Shown here: piece after piece, positions 26,740-35,084 of the stretch
Layout of the letters: each line of letters opens with the position of its first letter
Numbering within the stretch: the stretch's first letter is position 1
Assembly: GCA_947625935.1 (NCBI GenBank)
Contig: CANQQE010000002.1
Coordinates: forward strand, 62,001-126,000
Source: an uncultured Muribaculaceae bacterium
GTDB taxonomy: Bacteria; Bacteroidota; Bacteroidia; Bacteroidales; Muribaculaceae
Direction of reading: 5' to 3'
DNA: 64,000 nucleotides
Notes under the pieces: model-generated
Seen by the model: only the letters and a program-made list of their open reading frames with translations
Told to the model about the DNA's origin: nothing
Database searches by the model: none
Translations under genes and position numbers: made by a program

Positions 26740-26853
26740 ACTGGAATAGACAAAACTTCAAATAAACCCTATTGAGATACTTGACTATCCATTTTTCTAA
26801 CGAATTTAATCGCCACCCAGACATATAATCAACACCTTACTCTAAATATAAAA

Positions 26854-27609
26854 ATGAAAACAACCGACGATTTCTTCATTCCTGATAATGAGGTCAAGCT
26901 CTATGAGGAACTTGACTACAGCCGTGTGTCGGAATATGTGAGGTCGGCAGAGGCGTTTTCGCGCTCGACTTATCAAAGCGTCTACATCATTGATTATTTC
27001 AGGCAGAATTTTCTGTACGTTTCACCCAATCCGATGTTCCTCTGCGGACTGTCGCCGGAACGGATGACGGCACTCGGCTACCGTTTCTATTCTGGTTATG
27101 TGCCAGAGGAAGAACAGCCGATGCTTCTTACGCTCAACAAAGCCGGCTTCTCGTTCTACAACGATATTCCTCTCAATGAGCGCAAAGACTGGTATATTTC
27201 ATACGATTTCCATATACTCAACGAGAGTCGAAGGATTCTTGTCAACCACAAGCTAACGCCACTGGCCCTTACCTCGGACGGGCGGATATGGCTTGCACTC
27301 TGCGTGGTTTCGGCATCTACCCACACCGACGCCGGACATATAGAGATGCACCGCATAGGCTCGTCCGATTTCTTTGAGTACAACCTGACCACGCGTCGCT
27401 GGAACAAACGGCAGATGCCTGTGCTGACCGACGGCGAAAAGTCAGTGCTTGTCCTATCTATCCAAGGCTACACAATGACAGAAATTGCCGACCTCATATG
27501 CCTCTCGCCGGTGACAGTCAAGAAATACCGCCAGCGCATCTTCGAGAAACTTGATGTGCGCAATATCTCTGAGGCGATTGTGGCGGCAACCAACAACAAA
27601 CTGTTGTGA
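26854..27609 (+). CDS. LuxR-type HTH transcriptional regulator with PAS-like N-domain
   Basis: This 251-aa protein has an N-terminal PAS-like region (about 15-170, with VYIIDYFRQNFLYVSPNPMF). A C-terminal LuxR/FixJ helix-turn-helix spans about 190-251 (LTDGEKSVLVLSIQGYTMTE, then SPVTVKKYRQRIFEKLDV). Such two-domain proteins are frequent in Bacteroidales, and the ligand is normally unknown. No receiver domain or phosphoacceptor Asp is seen. It lies 115 bp after the HEPN gene and 34 bp before the four-helix-bundle gene. The strong inverted repeat at 28020-28104 could be its operator, which is a guess from proximity. Confidence 0.82.
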   Translation: MKTTDDFFIPDNEVKLYEELDYSRVSEYVRSAEAFSRSTYQSVYIIDYFRQNFLYVSPNPMFLCGLSPERMTALGYRFYSGYVPEEEQPMLLTLNKAGFSFYNDIPLNERKDWYISYDFHILNESRRILVNHKLTPLALTSDGRIWLALCVVSASTHTDAGHIEMHRIGSSDFFEYNLTTRRWNKRQMPVLTDGEKSVLVLSIQGYTMTEIADLICLSPVTVKKYRQRIFEKLDVRNISEAIVAATNNKLL

Positions 27610-27643
27610 CAGTGGAGAATGGAGTACAATTAATCAGAAAGAT

Positions 27644-28000
27644 ATGAGTCTCTTTACGTTTGAAAAACTTGAAGTATGGCAAAAATCCCGTGTACTTGTC
27701 GCATCGATTTATACGTTGATAGATAATTTTCCTTCTCACGAAAGATTCGGACTTTCAAGTCAGTTAAGCAGGGCTGTTGTTTCAGGCCCTTCAAACATAG
27801 CTAAGGGGTTGTGGCAGATTCTCGCTAAAGGAGAGATCCCATTTTTTGAAATTGCTTACGGCTCCTTAATGGAATCTCTTACCCAGCTCATTATTGCGGC
27901 AGATTTAGGTTTCATTTCAGTTGAAGAATTAAATGATATTCGTAATAATATACCTTTCTTCGTCAGTCATATCAGATTATTTAATCCACAGCAAAATTAG
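27644..28000 (+). CDS. Four-helix-bundle protein of the 23S rRNA intervening-sequence family
   Basis: This 118-aa helical protein has the family pattern FEKLEVWQKSRVLVASIYTL (6-25), then FGLSSQLSRAVVSGPSNIAKG, corresponding to the common RRAA-V-S-I-P-SNIAEG motif. The C-terminal half reads SLMESLTQLIIAADLGFIS. The family (TIGR02436/PF05635) was first seen in rRNA intervening sequences, but free-standing copies are common in Bacteroidetes and their function is not established. The start at 27644 is chosen because the family begins with the FEKL/VWQ motif. The frame extends upstream to 27551, but that part overlaps the regulator gene. It might be cotranscribed with that regulator. Confidence 0.8.
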   Translation: MSLFTFEKLEVWQKSRVLVASIYTLIDNFPSHERFGLSSQLSRAVVSGPSNIAKGLWQILAKGEIPFFEIAYGSLMESLTQLIIAADLGFISVEELNDIRNNIPFFVSHIRLFNPQQN

Positions 28001-28019
28001 GAATAGCCACAGAACTGCA

Positions 28020-28104
28020 CCATATCCAAAAGTATATATCTCCAAAAGTATATATCTACGCCCCACAGCCGCCGACAGGTGCAATCATATACTTTTGGAT
28101 ATGG
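28020..28104 (+). repeat. Perfect 18-bp inverted repeat with an extra direct half-site
   Basis: CCATATCCAAAAGTATAT (28020-28037) is the exact reverse complement of 28087-28104, 49 bp apart. A third half-site, TCCAAAAGTATATATC, repeats at 28041-28056 in direct orientation to the first arm. The repeat ends 20 bp before the -7 box (28125) of the esterase gene, where an operator or activator site would be expected. A stem-loop in the 3-prime end of the preceding transcript is the alternative. Confidence 0.8.
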
Positions 28105-28124
28105 TAAGGAATCTTCCACGGCAG

Positions 28125-28132
28125 TAACTTTG
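28125..28132 (+). promoter_or_regulatory. -7 promoter element for the esterase gene
   Basis: TAACTTTG matches TAnnTTTG and ends 29 bp before the ATG at 28162. The inverted repeat lies directly upstream and may replace a normal -33 box with an activator site. Confidence 0.6.
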
Positions 28133-28161
28133 CGACAAAAATCAAAAATAATGGAATTAAA

Positions 28162-29313
28162 ATGGTAAAAATAATTTCTACAATTCTTTTAGTGCTTTTC
28201 TCAATAGTTGAAATTTCGGCACAGGAGATAGCCAGAGTTGAATTTAAAGAATTTGACTCTCAATTTTTCCCTTTCAAACGTCCGGTACTCGTATATACTC
28301 CGGAGGGATATGATGAGTGTACACAATCAGATTATGACGTAATATACGTGTTCGACGCACAGACACGCTCTCATTTTGACGAGGTGCATTCACTGCTTCA
28401 CTTCGGAATTCAGCAGCCTAATAATGACCGACAGTATATCGTCGTGGGAGTGGCTTCGCCAACTCATCTCGAAATAAATTATTGTCGCAACAATGATTTT
28501 CTCCCTGTCCCAAGAAATTGGAAGATGGAAACGCCATATTACGGAAATCTAAATCAGTTCAAACAATTTCTAACCAAAGAGTTAATTCCATACATCAAGA
28601 AAAATTATCGCACATCAGGCCATTCACTGGCTATTGGGCATTCATTAGGAGCCTCTTTCGTGATCGATGCATTGACTACCGATAATATGTTCGACGATAT
28701 AATCGCAATATCGCCTAATTTTGCATGGGACAATGACTATTATTCCGCTAAAATCATTAATTTTGATTTTGCTGACAATCGTCCACGCTTTATTTATATG
28801 ACGATGGCTAACGAAGGGCTCGACAATGACATTTTAGGCTTTCCAAGCCAATGGAGAGAAAGTTGGAATGAAGTCAAAAAATTCTGCGTCGATAAATCGC
28901 TGCCGAAAAATATAACTTTGAAAATAGATGAAATGCCGGCATATTCACACAATGAGGTTGTCCTCCCCGCACATCTGCTTACATTGAAACAATACGCAGA
29001 ATATAGGCATGAGCCGGTATTCAATGATGACAAACTATATCCCGTTCACATTGAACTTAGTGGATCATCAGTAGATGGTGATGTGTATGTCACGGGCAAT
29101 CAGCCTGCGTTGTGCGATTGGGATCCAAACGGCATCAAAATGACAGTGGTAAACGACACAATAAGGGTTCTTGACATAAATTTAAGGTTGCCTGCGGAAT
29201 TCAAGTTTACAAAAGGAAGCTGGGATTACTGTTATTACATAATAAACGGCGATTCAGGAAATATAAGGATTTCTTCGCCTGAAAAAGCAAAGAAGTACTA
29301 CAAGACGAACTAA
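28162..29313 (+). CDS. Secreted alpha/beta-hydrolase (esterase D/Fes-like) with C-terminal CBM20-like domain
   Basis: This 383-aa protein has a signal peptide (about 1-20, EISAQ). An esterase D/enterochelin-esterase-like catalytic domain of about 270 residues follows. The nucleophile elbow GHSLGAS has Ser161, and a His is likely in the AYSHNEVVLPAHL segment. The last 95 residues (PVHIELSGSSVDGDVYVTGN, then LCDWDPNGIKMTV) look like a CBM20-type starch-binding fold, as in the malQ product of this window. The natural ester may be a siderophore, acylated sugar or xylan ester, and cannot be chosen here. The DUF6624 lipoprotein gene follows after 40 bp. The region is A+T-rich. Confidence 0.8.
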   Translation: MVKIISTILLVLFSIVEISAQEIARVEFKEFDSQFFPFKRPVLVYTPEGYDECTQSDYDVIYVFDAQTRSHFDEVHSLLHFGIQQPNNDRQYIVVGVASPTHLEINYCRNNDFLPVPRNWKMETPYYGNLNQFKQFLTKELIPYIKKNYRTSGHSLAIGHSLGASFVIDALTTDNMFDDIIAISPNFAWDNDYYSAKIINFDFADNRPRFIYMTMANEGLDNDILGFPSQWRESWNEVKKFCVDKSLPKNITLKIDEMPAYSHNEVVLPAHLLTLKQYAEYRHEPVFNDDKLYPVHIELSGSSVDGDVYVTGNQPALCDWDPNGIKMTVVNDTIRVLDINLRLPAEFKFTKGSWDYCYYIINGDSGNIRISSPEKAKKYYKTN

Positions 29314-29353
29314 ATGTAGAGTCTAATTCTGAACTATAAAAAAATGCTTTGAT

Positions 29354-30592
29354 ATGAAACCGTATATTAAACCGGTCTTATTTGTTTTGTGGTTCATAAC
29401 TTGTACCATAACAAGCTGTACTCCAAACAAGGTTCTGACATTTGCCAATTATGAATGGCACGTGGATAAGGAATCCGCAACTTTGGTAAACTCAGACTCA
29501 ACTTACAAATTCTGTTTTGGAGACTGTATCAATCCAGATATGGCAGTATTTAATAACACTGATTCTATCGCCAAGTATCCCGGTCTGGACAAATATCTCT
29601 ATTGCGTCTTAAGAAAATGTGAACTTGGTACAGGAAAGATACTTTTTTTCTCGCCAACAGAGAATGCGCTTTTTGTTGAACTCCCTGAAAACTATATCGA
29701 TAGTGAGCCTCAGGCAATCACATCTTCTATGTCGAATGAACATCCTTATACCACATGGGTATGGAAAATTGATGTACCCGAAGGGCAAAGGAACAACGCA
29801 GAAATATACACTAATTCGTATTTAGACAAGAAATTGAAACTTATCCTGATTGTGGATAAATTTCACTACGCAGACAAACCAGTCGCAAAAATAACTATAA
29901 TTCAATCACGGACTAAAAAGACTGATAAATTGGGAATAACCCCTTGGTATTGGCAACGACCTTGCGATGTGACTGACTTACATAACATAATACCTGTTTC
30001 CAATTGGATTGACGGCATACGCGATGTCACTATAAAGAATTATTTTCTTGGACAACAGATTAAAAAGCACAAAGCTAACAACATTTTACAAAAAGAACTT
30101 GCTGGTATTATCCGCACAGACCAAGAACCTCGAAACCGCATTGTCGCCGCATGGAATGAACACCCGGCCGATACTGTATTACATCGTTCAATAGCGGCTG
30201 AAGTATTGCGTGCAGATAGTATCAATCTTATTAAAGTTTGCAGTATCCTTGATTCGCAGGGTTTCGTTGGCAAGGAAGAAGTGGGAGACGAATCTATCGC
30301 ATTATGGCTTGTTATTCAGCATTCCCCATTGAAATATCAACAAAAATACCTACCAATCTTTAAGGATGCCGCCATGAACGGAGATTTGCCTAAAGAGACA
30401 ATCGCCCTTATGGAAGACCGTATTGCGCTACAATTAGGCAAACCACAAGTCTACGGTTCTCAAGGAAATGTCAATGAACAAGGTATTTTTGTACCCGCAG
30501 AAATGATTGAGCCGGAAAATGTTGATATTCGCCGAGCTGAAATGGACATGATCTCTCTTGATGAATACATAAAGCAAATGTCACGCAAATAA
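29354..30592 (+). CDS. Lipoprotein with C-terminal DUF6624 domain
   Basis: This 412-aa protein has a lipobox (TITSC, Cys22). The N-terminal half (about 30-215) is beta-rich and unrecognised. The C-terminal part (about 235-395) has the DUF6624 layout: ELAGIIRTDQEPRNRIV, then IALWLVIQHSPLKYQQKYLP and MEDRIALQLGKPQVYGSQGN. DUF6624 proteins are secreted or membrane-anchored and of unknown function. The gene follows the esterase gene by 40 bp, and both carry export signals, so they may be one small envelope operon. No clear terminator was seen in the 103-bp gap before the convergent umuC gene. Confidence 0.65.
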   Translation: MKPYIKPVLFVLWFITCTITSCTPNKVLTFANYEWHVDKESATLVNSDSTYKFCFGDCINPDMAVFNNTDSIAKYPGLDKYLYCVLRKCELGTGKILFFSPTENALFVELPENYIDSEPQAITSSMSNEHPYTTWVWKIDVPEGQRNNAEIYTNSYLDKKLKLILIVDKFHYADKPVAKITIIQSRTKKTDKLGITPWYWQRPCDVTDLHNIIPVSNWIDGIRDVTIKNYFLGQQIKKHKANNILQKELAGIIRTDQEPRNRIVAAWNEHPADTVLHRSIAAEVLRADSINLIKVCSILDSQGFVGKEEVGDESIALWLVIQHSPLKYQQKYLPIFKDAAMNGDLPKETIALMEDRIALQLGKPQVYGSQGNVNEQGIFVPAEMIEPENVDIRRAEMDMISLDEYIKQMSRK

Positions 30593-30695
30593 ACATTAGA
30601 AAACATTCTCGCCGAGACAAAGGTTTTTATCATTGCATTAATGCCACGGGTATGCGTCTGCGGAATAGCTTGCTCAAAGCCGCATTGTCAGGGGT

Positions 30696-31970
30696 TCAGC
30701 GGGCGGTGACGGTGATGATGTCGTTGAGGGAGGTGGTGTAGTTTGGGGAGACGTTTTCGCGGCGCATCTTGGCTGAGATGCTGCCGGCGGCAGCGATGCG
30801 CACGCGGTCAGATGACGCTCCGCTGTTTATGGCGTCGATGGCTTTCATCAGACGCGAACGTTTTTCCACTTCGACCGGGTCGATAAACAACGACCGCTGG
30901 CAAGCCTCGGCCGGGACAATCTCTGTGATTGTCACACCGGCTTTTTTATAACCGTACCCTGCCCGAAAAATCGTCTTCAAGGCTCCGGTGGCTATGGCCG
31001 CGATTGTCAGAGAGTCGTCGGTGGGGTCGGGGAATGATGCTTTAGCTGTATTAAAATATTGTCGACTTCCGTCGTGAAAACGGTTTGTGGCGATAAATAC
31101 CGACAGTGACGCGGCAAAGCCGTTTTGTTTCCGGAGCCTCCGGGCGACATTTGAGGCAAATGCACTCACCGCTTCACGGATTTCGTCGAACTCGTAAATA
31201 TCACGGGCAAACGATCTTGACGACGTGATGCTCTGGTGGCCGGTGTCGATAGCGTCGCGCTCAATGCAGGCTATACCGTTCAGCTCGTTCCATGTCCGCA
31301 CGCCTGAAAGCCCAAACCATCTCATGACGGTGTCCTTGGACAACTCGGCGAATTTCAATGCGGTGGTGATTCCGCATTCGTTCAGCCGCACGGAATGACG
31401 ACGACCTATTCCCCACACATCGCCAACCGCCGTCAGCGACATCGCTTTTTTCGCTTTTTCCGCGGTATCAATCATGCATACTCCGCGGTAACCGGGGTAT
31501 TTCTTGGCAAAACGCGCCGAGAGCTTGGCCAATGTTTTAGTGGCGGCGAGTCCGAGCGAGACCGGGATTCCGGTATCGCGCCTGACGCGCCTCACAATTT
31601 CACGCCCAAATCCGATACAGTCGTCCACTTCCCGTGGAATAGCAAGGAACGCCTCATCAATAGAATAGACCTCCATGTCATCGACCATGGAGTGAAGGGT
31701 GGCCATCACGCGCGATGACATATCGCCATACAGGCGGTGGTTGCCTGAAATAGCAGTCACACCATTTCGCTCGGCCATTGGACGGAATTTAAAATAAGGC
31801 ATTCCACGGGTAATGCCAAGACGCTTTGCCTCCTCACTGATCGCCACAGCGCAACCGTCGTTGTTGCTCAGAACCACAACAGGCCGTCCAAGCAAGTCGG
31901 GGCGAAACACACGCTCACAACTGACAAAAAAGTTATTGCAGTCAACGAGACCTATCATAGCATCATCCAC
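30696..31970 (-). CDS. umuC: Y-family DNA polymerase, DNA polymerase V catalytic subunit
   Basis: This 424-aa translesion polymerase begins with IGLVDCNNFFVSCERVFRPD, carrying the first catalytic Asp. It has VYSIDEAFL near residue 100 with the catalytic Asp-Glu pair, and VWGIGRRHSVRLNECGI in the HhH region. Together with UmuD-prime it copies damaged DNA. It overlaps umuD by 8 bp, and both follow priA. Alternative starts are one to four codons downstream. The length matches UmuC. Under RecA/LexA control in other bacteria it is damage-induced, but I did not see a LexA-type operator here. Confidence 0.93.
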   Translation of the reverse strand: MDDAMIGLVDCNNFFVSCERVFRPDLLGRPVVVLSNNDGCAVAISEEAKRLGITRGMPYFKFRPMAERNGVTAISGNHRLYGDMSSRVMATLHSMVDDMEVYSIDEAFLAIPREVDDCIGFGREIVRRVRRDTGIPVSLGLAATKTLAKLSARFAKKYPGYRGVCMIDTAEKAKKAMSLTAVGDVWGIGRRHSVRLNECGITTALKFAELSKDTVMRWFGLSGVRTWNELNGIACIERDAIDTGHQSITSSRSFARDIYEFDEIREAVSAFASNVARRLRKQNGFAASLSVFIATNRFHDGSRQYFNTAKASFPDPTDDSLTIAAIATGALKTIFRAGYGYKKAGVTITEIVPAEACQRSLFIDPVEVEKRSRLMKAIDAINSGASSDRVRIAAAGSISAKMRRENVSPNYTTSLNDIITVTAR

Positions 31971-32430
31971 GATGCCGACCGCGCGGCCGGCGATTACGCT
32001 TTATGGTTGTCGTCACTATGCCCCACACCATAAACTCATTTTCTTCTGTCACCTCGATAGGCTTGTACTTGCGATTTGACGGCATCAGATAGAGACGATT
32101 GCCGCGTGTGAGCTTCAGCCGTTTAAGAGTAAACTCGCCATCAATGCAACACACGGCCAAATCCCCGTCCTCGGGCTGGAGTGACTTGTCGATTATAAGG
32201 AGGTCGCCATCGTCAATCCCCTCCTCACACATAGAGTCGCCCGACACACGAGCATAAAATGTCGATGACGGGTGAGGCACAAGATAACGATTCAGGTCAA
32301 TCCATTCATCCACATAGTCCTGCGCAGGCGACGGAAAACCCGCCCTGACACCTCCGTCGGCATACTGCAGCTCAAGGCGTGATGAAACATCGCTCCCGCT
32401 TATGCTTAGTTCAAGTCCTTCAGTTTTCAT
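31963..32430 (-). CDS. umuD: UmuD-like S24 peptidase, error-prone repair accessory
   Basis: This 155-aa LexA/UmuD-type protein has a self-cleavage site at Ala30-Gly31 (VRAGFPSPAQDYV). The catalytic Ser66 is in ARVSGDSMCEEGI and Lys103 in EFTLKRLKL. RecA-stimulated cleavage would yield UmuD-prime for DNA polymerase V. The basic C-terminus (KRNRRPRGRHRG) overlaps the umuC start. It lies 12 bp after priA, so transcription from the priA promoter is likely. The length is a little above the E. coli protein because of the C-terminal tail. Confidence 0.92.
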   Translation of the reverse strand: MKTEGLELSISGSDVSSRLELQYADGGVRAGFPSPAQDYVDEWIDLNRYLVPHPSSTFYARVSGDSMCEEGIDDGDLLIIDKSLQPEDGDLAVCCIDGEFTLKRLKLTRGNRLYLMPSNRKYKPIEVTEENEFMVWGIVTTTIKRNRRPRGRHRG

Positions 32431-32442
32431 ATCGAAATTTTC

Positions 32443-34935
32443 CTATTGCGGATCCACATCATAGTAGACAGTCAGTCCTTTCGTATCAGGTTTGCCATAG
32501 AAATCAATTTGCGCTTGTCGCAGAATTTCCTTCACTTTCTTAGGCGAGGCCGCTGTCTCGAGCTTAATCATGATTTTGCGTATATACATCGATTGAATGC
32601 GCCCCACATAGGGTTCCTCAGGGCCAAAAACGCGGTTGCCGAGCAATCCCCTCAGCATCGAGCCATAACGCACCGAAAGCTCGTCGATGACACGCGGGTC
32701 GCGATGCTTCAGATAAATGTAGATCACTCTGGTGAAGGGGGGGTACTGAAACTGTTCGCGCTCGGCTATTTCATAGTCATAAAATCCTTTATAGTCATGC
32801 TCCTTCAAGAAGCCTATGACCGGATGAGCGGGTTGCGCCGTCTGCACCACTACCCTACCCTTGCATCCCCCGCGTCGGCCAGCTCTTCCCGATACCTGAG
32901 CAAGCATATTGAAAGCCCTCTCGGTTGAGCGGAAATCGGGGAAATTTATAATGGCATCGGCGTTAAGAACCCCGACAAGGCTTACGCCTGCGAAATCAAG
33001 CCCTTTGGTGACCATCTGAGTGCCGACGAGAATATCGGCTTTATGCGCCGAAAATTCTTCGATAATATTCTCGTAAGCATCTTTATTGCGGGTTGTGTCA
33101 AGATCCATCCTGAGCATCTTGGCCGCAGGGAAACGCTCCTCGACCTCATCCTCCACCCTCTCGGTGCCGTAGCCGACTATTTCGATGGAAGGCTCGCGAC
33201 ATGAAGGGCAGACCGACGGTATTGGATACATAGCCCCGCAATAGTGGCACACGAGCTGATTGAGCCGGCGGTGAACCGTGAGCGACACATCGCAGTGCTC
33301 ACACTTAGGCGTCCAAGCACATTGTTTGCACCTGGCCATCGGCGCATAGCCGCGCCGATTATGGAAAAATATGACTTGCTCCTTGCGGTTCAAAGCCGCA
33401 TCGGCCATCTCGACAGTAGATCTGGCGAATGCTCCGTCCACAGTACCGCCGCGGCGCGCCCTTGTCATATCAATAACTTCTATATCAGGCAACTCAGCAC
33501 CTTCATAACGTTCCATTAGTTCCACAAGCCCCCATTTTCCCGAACGCGCTTTATAATATGTCTCAACCGACGGGGTCGCACTTCCGAGCAACGTTTTCGC
33601 TCCGTGCATAGTGGCAAGCACTATAGCCGCGTCGCGACCATTATAGCGGGGCGCAGGGTCATATTGCTTATAGCTTCCCTCATGTTCCTCATCGACTATA
33701 ACTATCCCCAACCGGGCAAACGGGAGGAAAACCGACGAACGCGCCCCAATCACGACGCACGGATCTTCGGAGGAGAGCATACGCCGCCATATATCGACCC
33801 GTTCGTTATCGCTGAAACGGGAGTGGTATATCACCACTTTGTCGCCAAAGACGCGTTGAAGCCTTCGCGTCAACTGCGTGGTCAAGGCTATCTCAGGCAC
33901 CAGCAGCAACGCTTGGTCGCCTCGGCGCATCACATAGTCTATCAGATGTATATACAATTCCGTTTTACCGCTCGAAGTTACCCCGTGAAGCAACGAAACA
34001 TCATGGTCAAGAAACGAGCGGTGGATGCAGTCCAAGGCCGTCTGCTGCGCCTCGCTCAGGGCAGGCAGAACTCCTGTCGGATTCCCTGTGAACGAGAATC
34101 GATTGACTTCACACTTATACACCTCTACCAGCCCTTTTTTGACCAAAGCAAGCAAAATAGCAGATGTACATCCCGACCGATCGAGCAAAGCCTGACGGCT
34201 AACGTCCTTGGTTTCGCTATCACGTCTCACAGCGTCAGACAGATGTAACATGGCAAGCAACATTGTCTCTTGTTTCTTCGCACCCTTCACCGCATCAAAC
34301 GCCATTCTGACGGCATCCTTATCCGCCGGGTCAAACGTCAGCCGGACCATGCTCTCTTTCCGCGAGCGATAACGCTCCACCACCTTTTCGGAAATGACAG
34401 CCACCCCTTTGTCAAGCATTTTAGAGGCCAACGCCTCCACATTGCGGAATCCCGTCTTTTTGGCAACCTCTGAAAGCGACATTTTACCACCGTTGCGAAG
34501 CAAATCGGTCACAATCATCTCGCGTTCGGTCAATGGTGTTTCCTGATCGGACCAATCATAGTCGGGATTCACTTCCACAAAGGTCTCGCTCTCAAGTTTC
34601 AATCCGGCAGGTACAGCGGCCTTATAGACGTCCCCTAATGGCGACATATAATAATCAGCCAGCCATTGCCAGTATTTCAGTTGTGGATACTTCACCACAG
34701 GCCGTTCGTCAAGAAGCATTGCGATTTCTTTCACCTCCATCCCCACCGGCTGACGTGAAGACAGCCCTGTGACTATGCCGGTGTAGAATTTGCGTGACCC
34801 GAAAGGCACAATCACGCGATGACCCTGCCGCAGCTTACGGCTCATGTCGAACGGCACACGATAGGTGAACGTGGCATGAAGCGGCAATGGCAAAACCACT
34901 TCGGCGAAAGTTTCATCGCTATTAAACGGTATCAT
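32443..34935 (-). CDS. priA: Primosomal protein N-prime (replication restart helicase)
   Basis: This 830-aa 3-prime to 5-prime helicase reloads the replisome at stalled forks. It has an N-terminal DNA-binding domain (PLHATFTYRVPFDMSRKLRQ) and a Walker A in LLHGVTSSGKTELY. The DEEH box lies in IVIVDEEHEGSYKQYD, and the zinc-binding Cys cluster includes CKQCAWTPKCEHCD and CHYCGAMYP. A frame open 24 codons further upstream (to 35007) contains a TAnnTTTG promoter box at 34971-34978. The start MIPFNSDETFAEV at 34935 is therefore chosen; it also matches where homologues begin. umuD follows after 12 bp, linking fork restart with error-prone repair. Confidence 0.94.
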   Translation of the reverse strand: MIPFNSDETFAEVVLPLPLHATFTYRVPFDMSRKLRQGHRVIVPFGSRKFYTGIVTGLSSRQPVGMEVKEIAMLLDERPVVKYPQLKYWQWLADYYMSPLGDVYKAAVPAGLKLESETFVEVNPDYDWSDQETPLTEREMIVTDLLRNGGKMSLSEVAKKTGFRNVEALASKMLDKGVAVISEKVVERYRSRKESMVRLTFDPADKDAVRMAFDAVKGAKKQETMLLAMLHLSDAVRRDSETKDVSRQALLDRSGCTSAILLALVKKGLVEVYKCEVNRFSFTGNPTGVLPALSEAQQTALDCIHRSFLDHDVSLLHGVTSSGKTELYIHLIDYVMRRGDQALLLVPEIALTTQLTRRLQRVFGDKVVIYHSRFSDNERVDIWRRMLSSEDPCVVIGARSSVFLPFARLGIVIVDEEHEGSYKQYDPAPRYNGRDAAIVLATMHGAKTLLGSATPSVETYYKARSGKWGLVELMERYEGAELPDIEVIDMTRARRGGTVDGAFARSTVEMADAALNRKEQVIFFHNRRGYAPMARCKQCAWTPKCEHCDVSLTVHRRLNQLVCHYCGAMYPIPSVCPSCREPSIEIVGYGTERVEDEVEERFPAAKMLRMDLDTTRNKDAYENIIEEFSAHKADILVGTQMVTKGLDFAGVSLVGVLNADAIINFPDFRSTERAFNMLAQVSGRAGRRGGCKGRVVVQTAQPAHPVIGFLKEHDYKGFYDYEIAEREQFQYPPFTRVIYIYLKHRDPRVIDELSVRYGSMLRGLLGNRVFGPEEPYVGRIQSMYIRKIMIKLETAASPKKVKEILRQAQIDFYGKPDTKGLTVYYDVDPQ

Positions 34936-34970
34936 CGGATGTGAACTGTTTTTGAGGTAGAATCTATCTA

Positions 34971-34978
34971 CAAAGGTA
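34971..34978 (-). promoter_or_regulatory. -7 promoter element for the priA-umuDC operon
   Basis: The reverse strand reads TACCTTTG, matching TAnnTTTG, and ends 35 bp before the chosen priA ATG. Confidence 0.6.
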
Positions 34979-35032
34979 ACAAAAAATCCAGTTCCACGCC
35001 GGGACATGGTGGAAGAAGTGGGCTATTTTTTG

Positions 35033-35040
35033 TAAATTCG
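35033..35040 (+). promoter_or_regulatory. Probable -7 element for the PorE-like/GSCFA/murF-alr operon
   Basis: TAAATTCG differs from TAnnTTTG at one base and ends 44 bp before the ATG at 35085. It faces away from the priA promoter, with about 55 bp between the two boxes. Confidence 0.4.
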
Positions 35041-35084
35041 CGTCAATTGAAAAATAACCTCCGCCGGTTATCCGTTAATTTATT

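Noticed and set aside
27551-27643. Upstream extension of the four-helix-bundle gene
   Set aside because: It overlaps the LuxR-type gene in another frame, and the family motif begins right after the ATG at 27644.
34936-35007. 24-codon N-terminal extension of PriA
   Set aside because: It contains a promoter box and does not resemble the start of PriA homologues.
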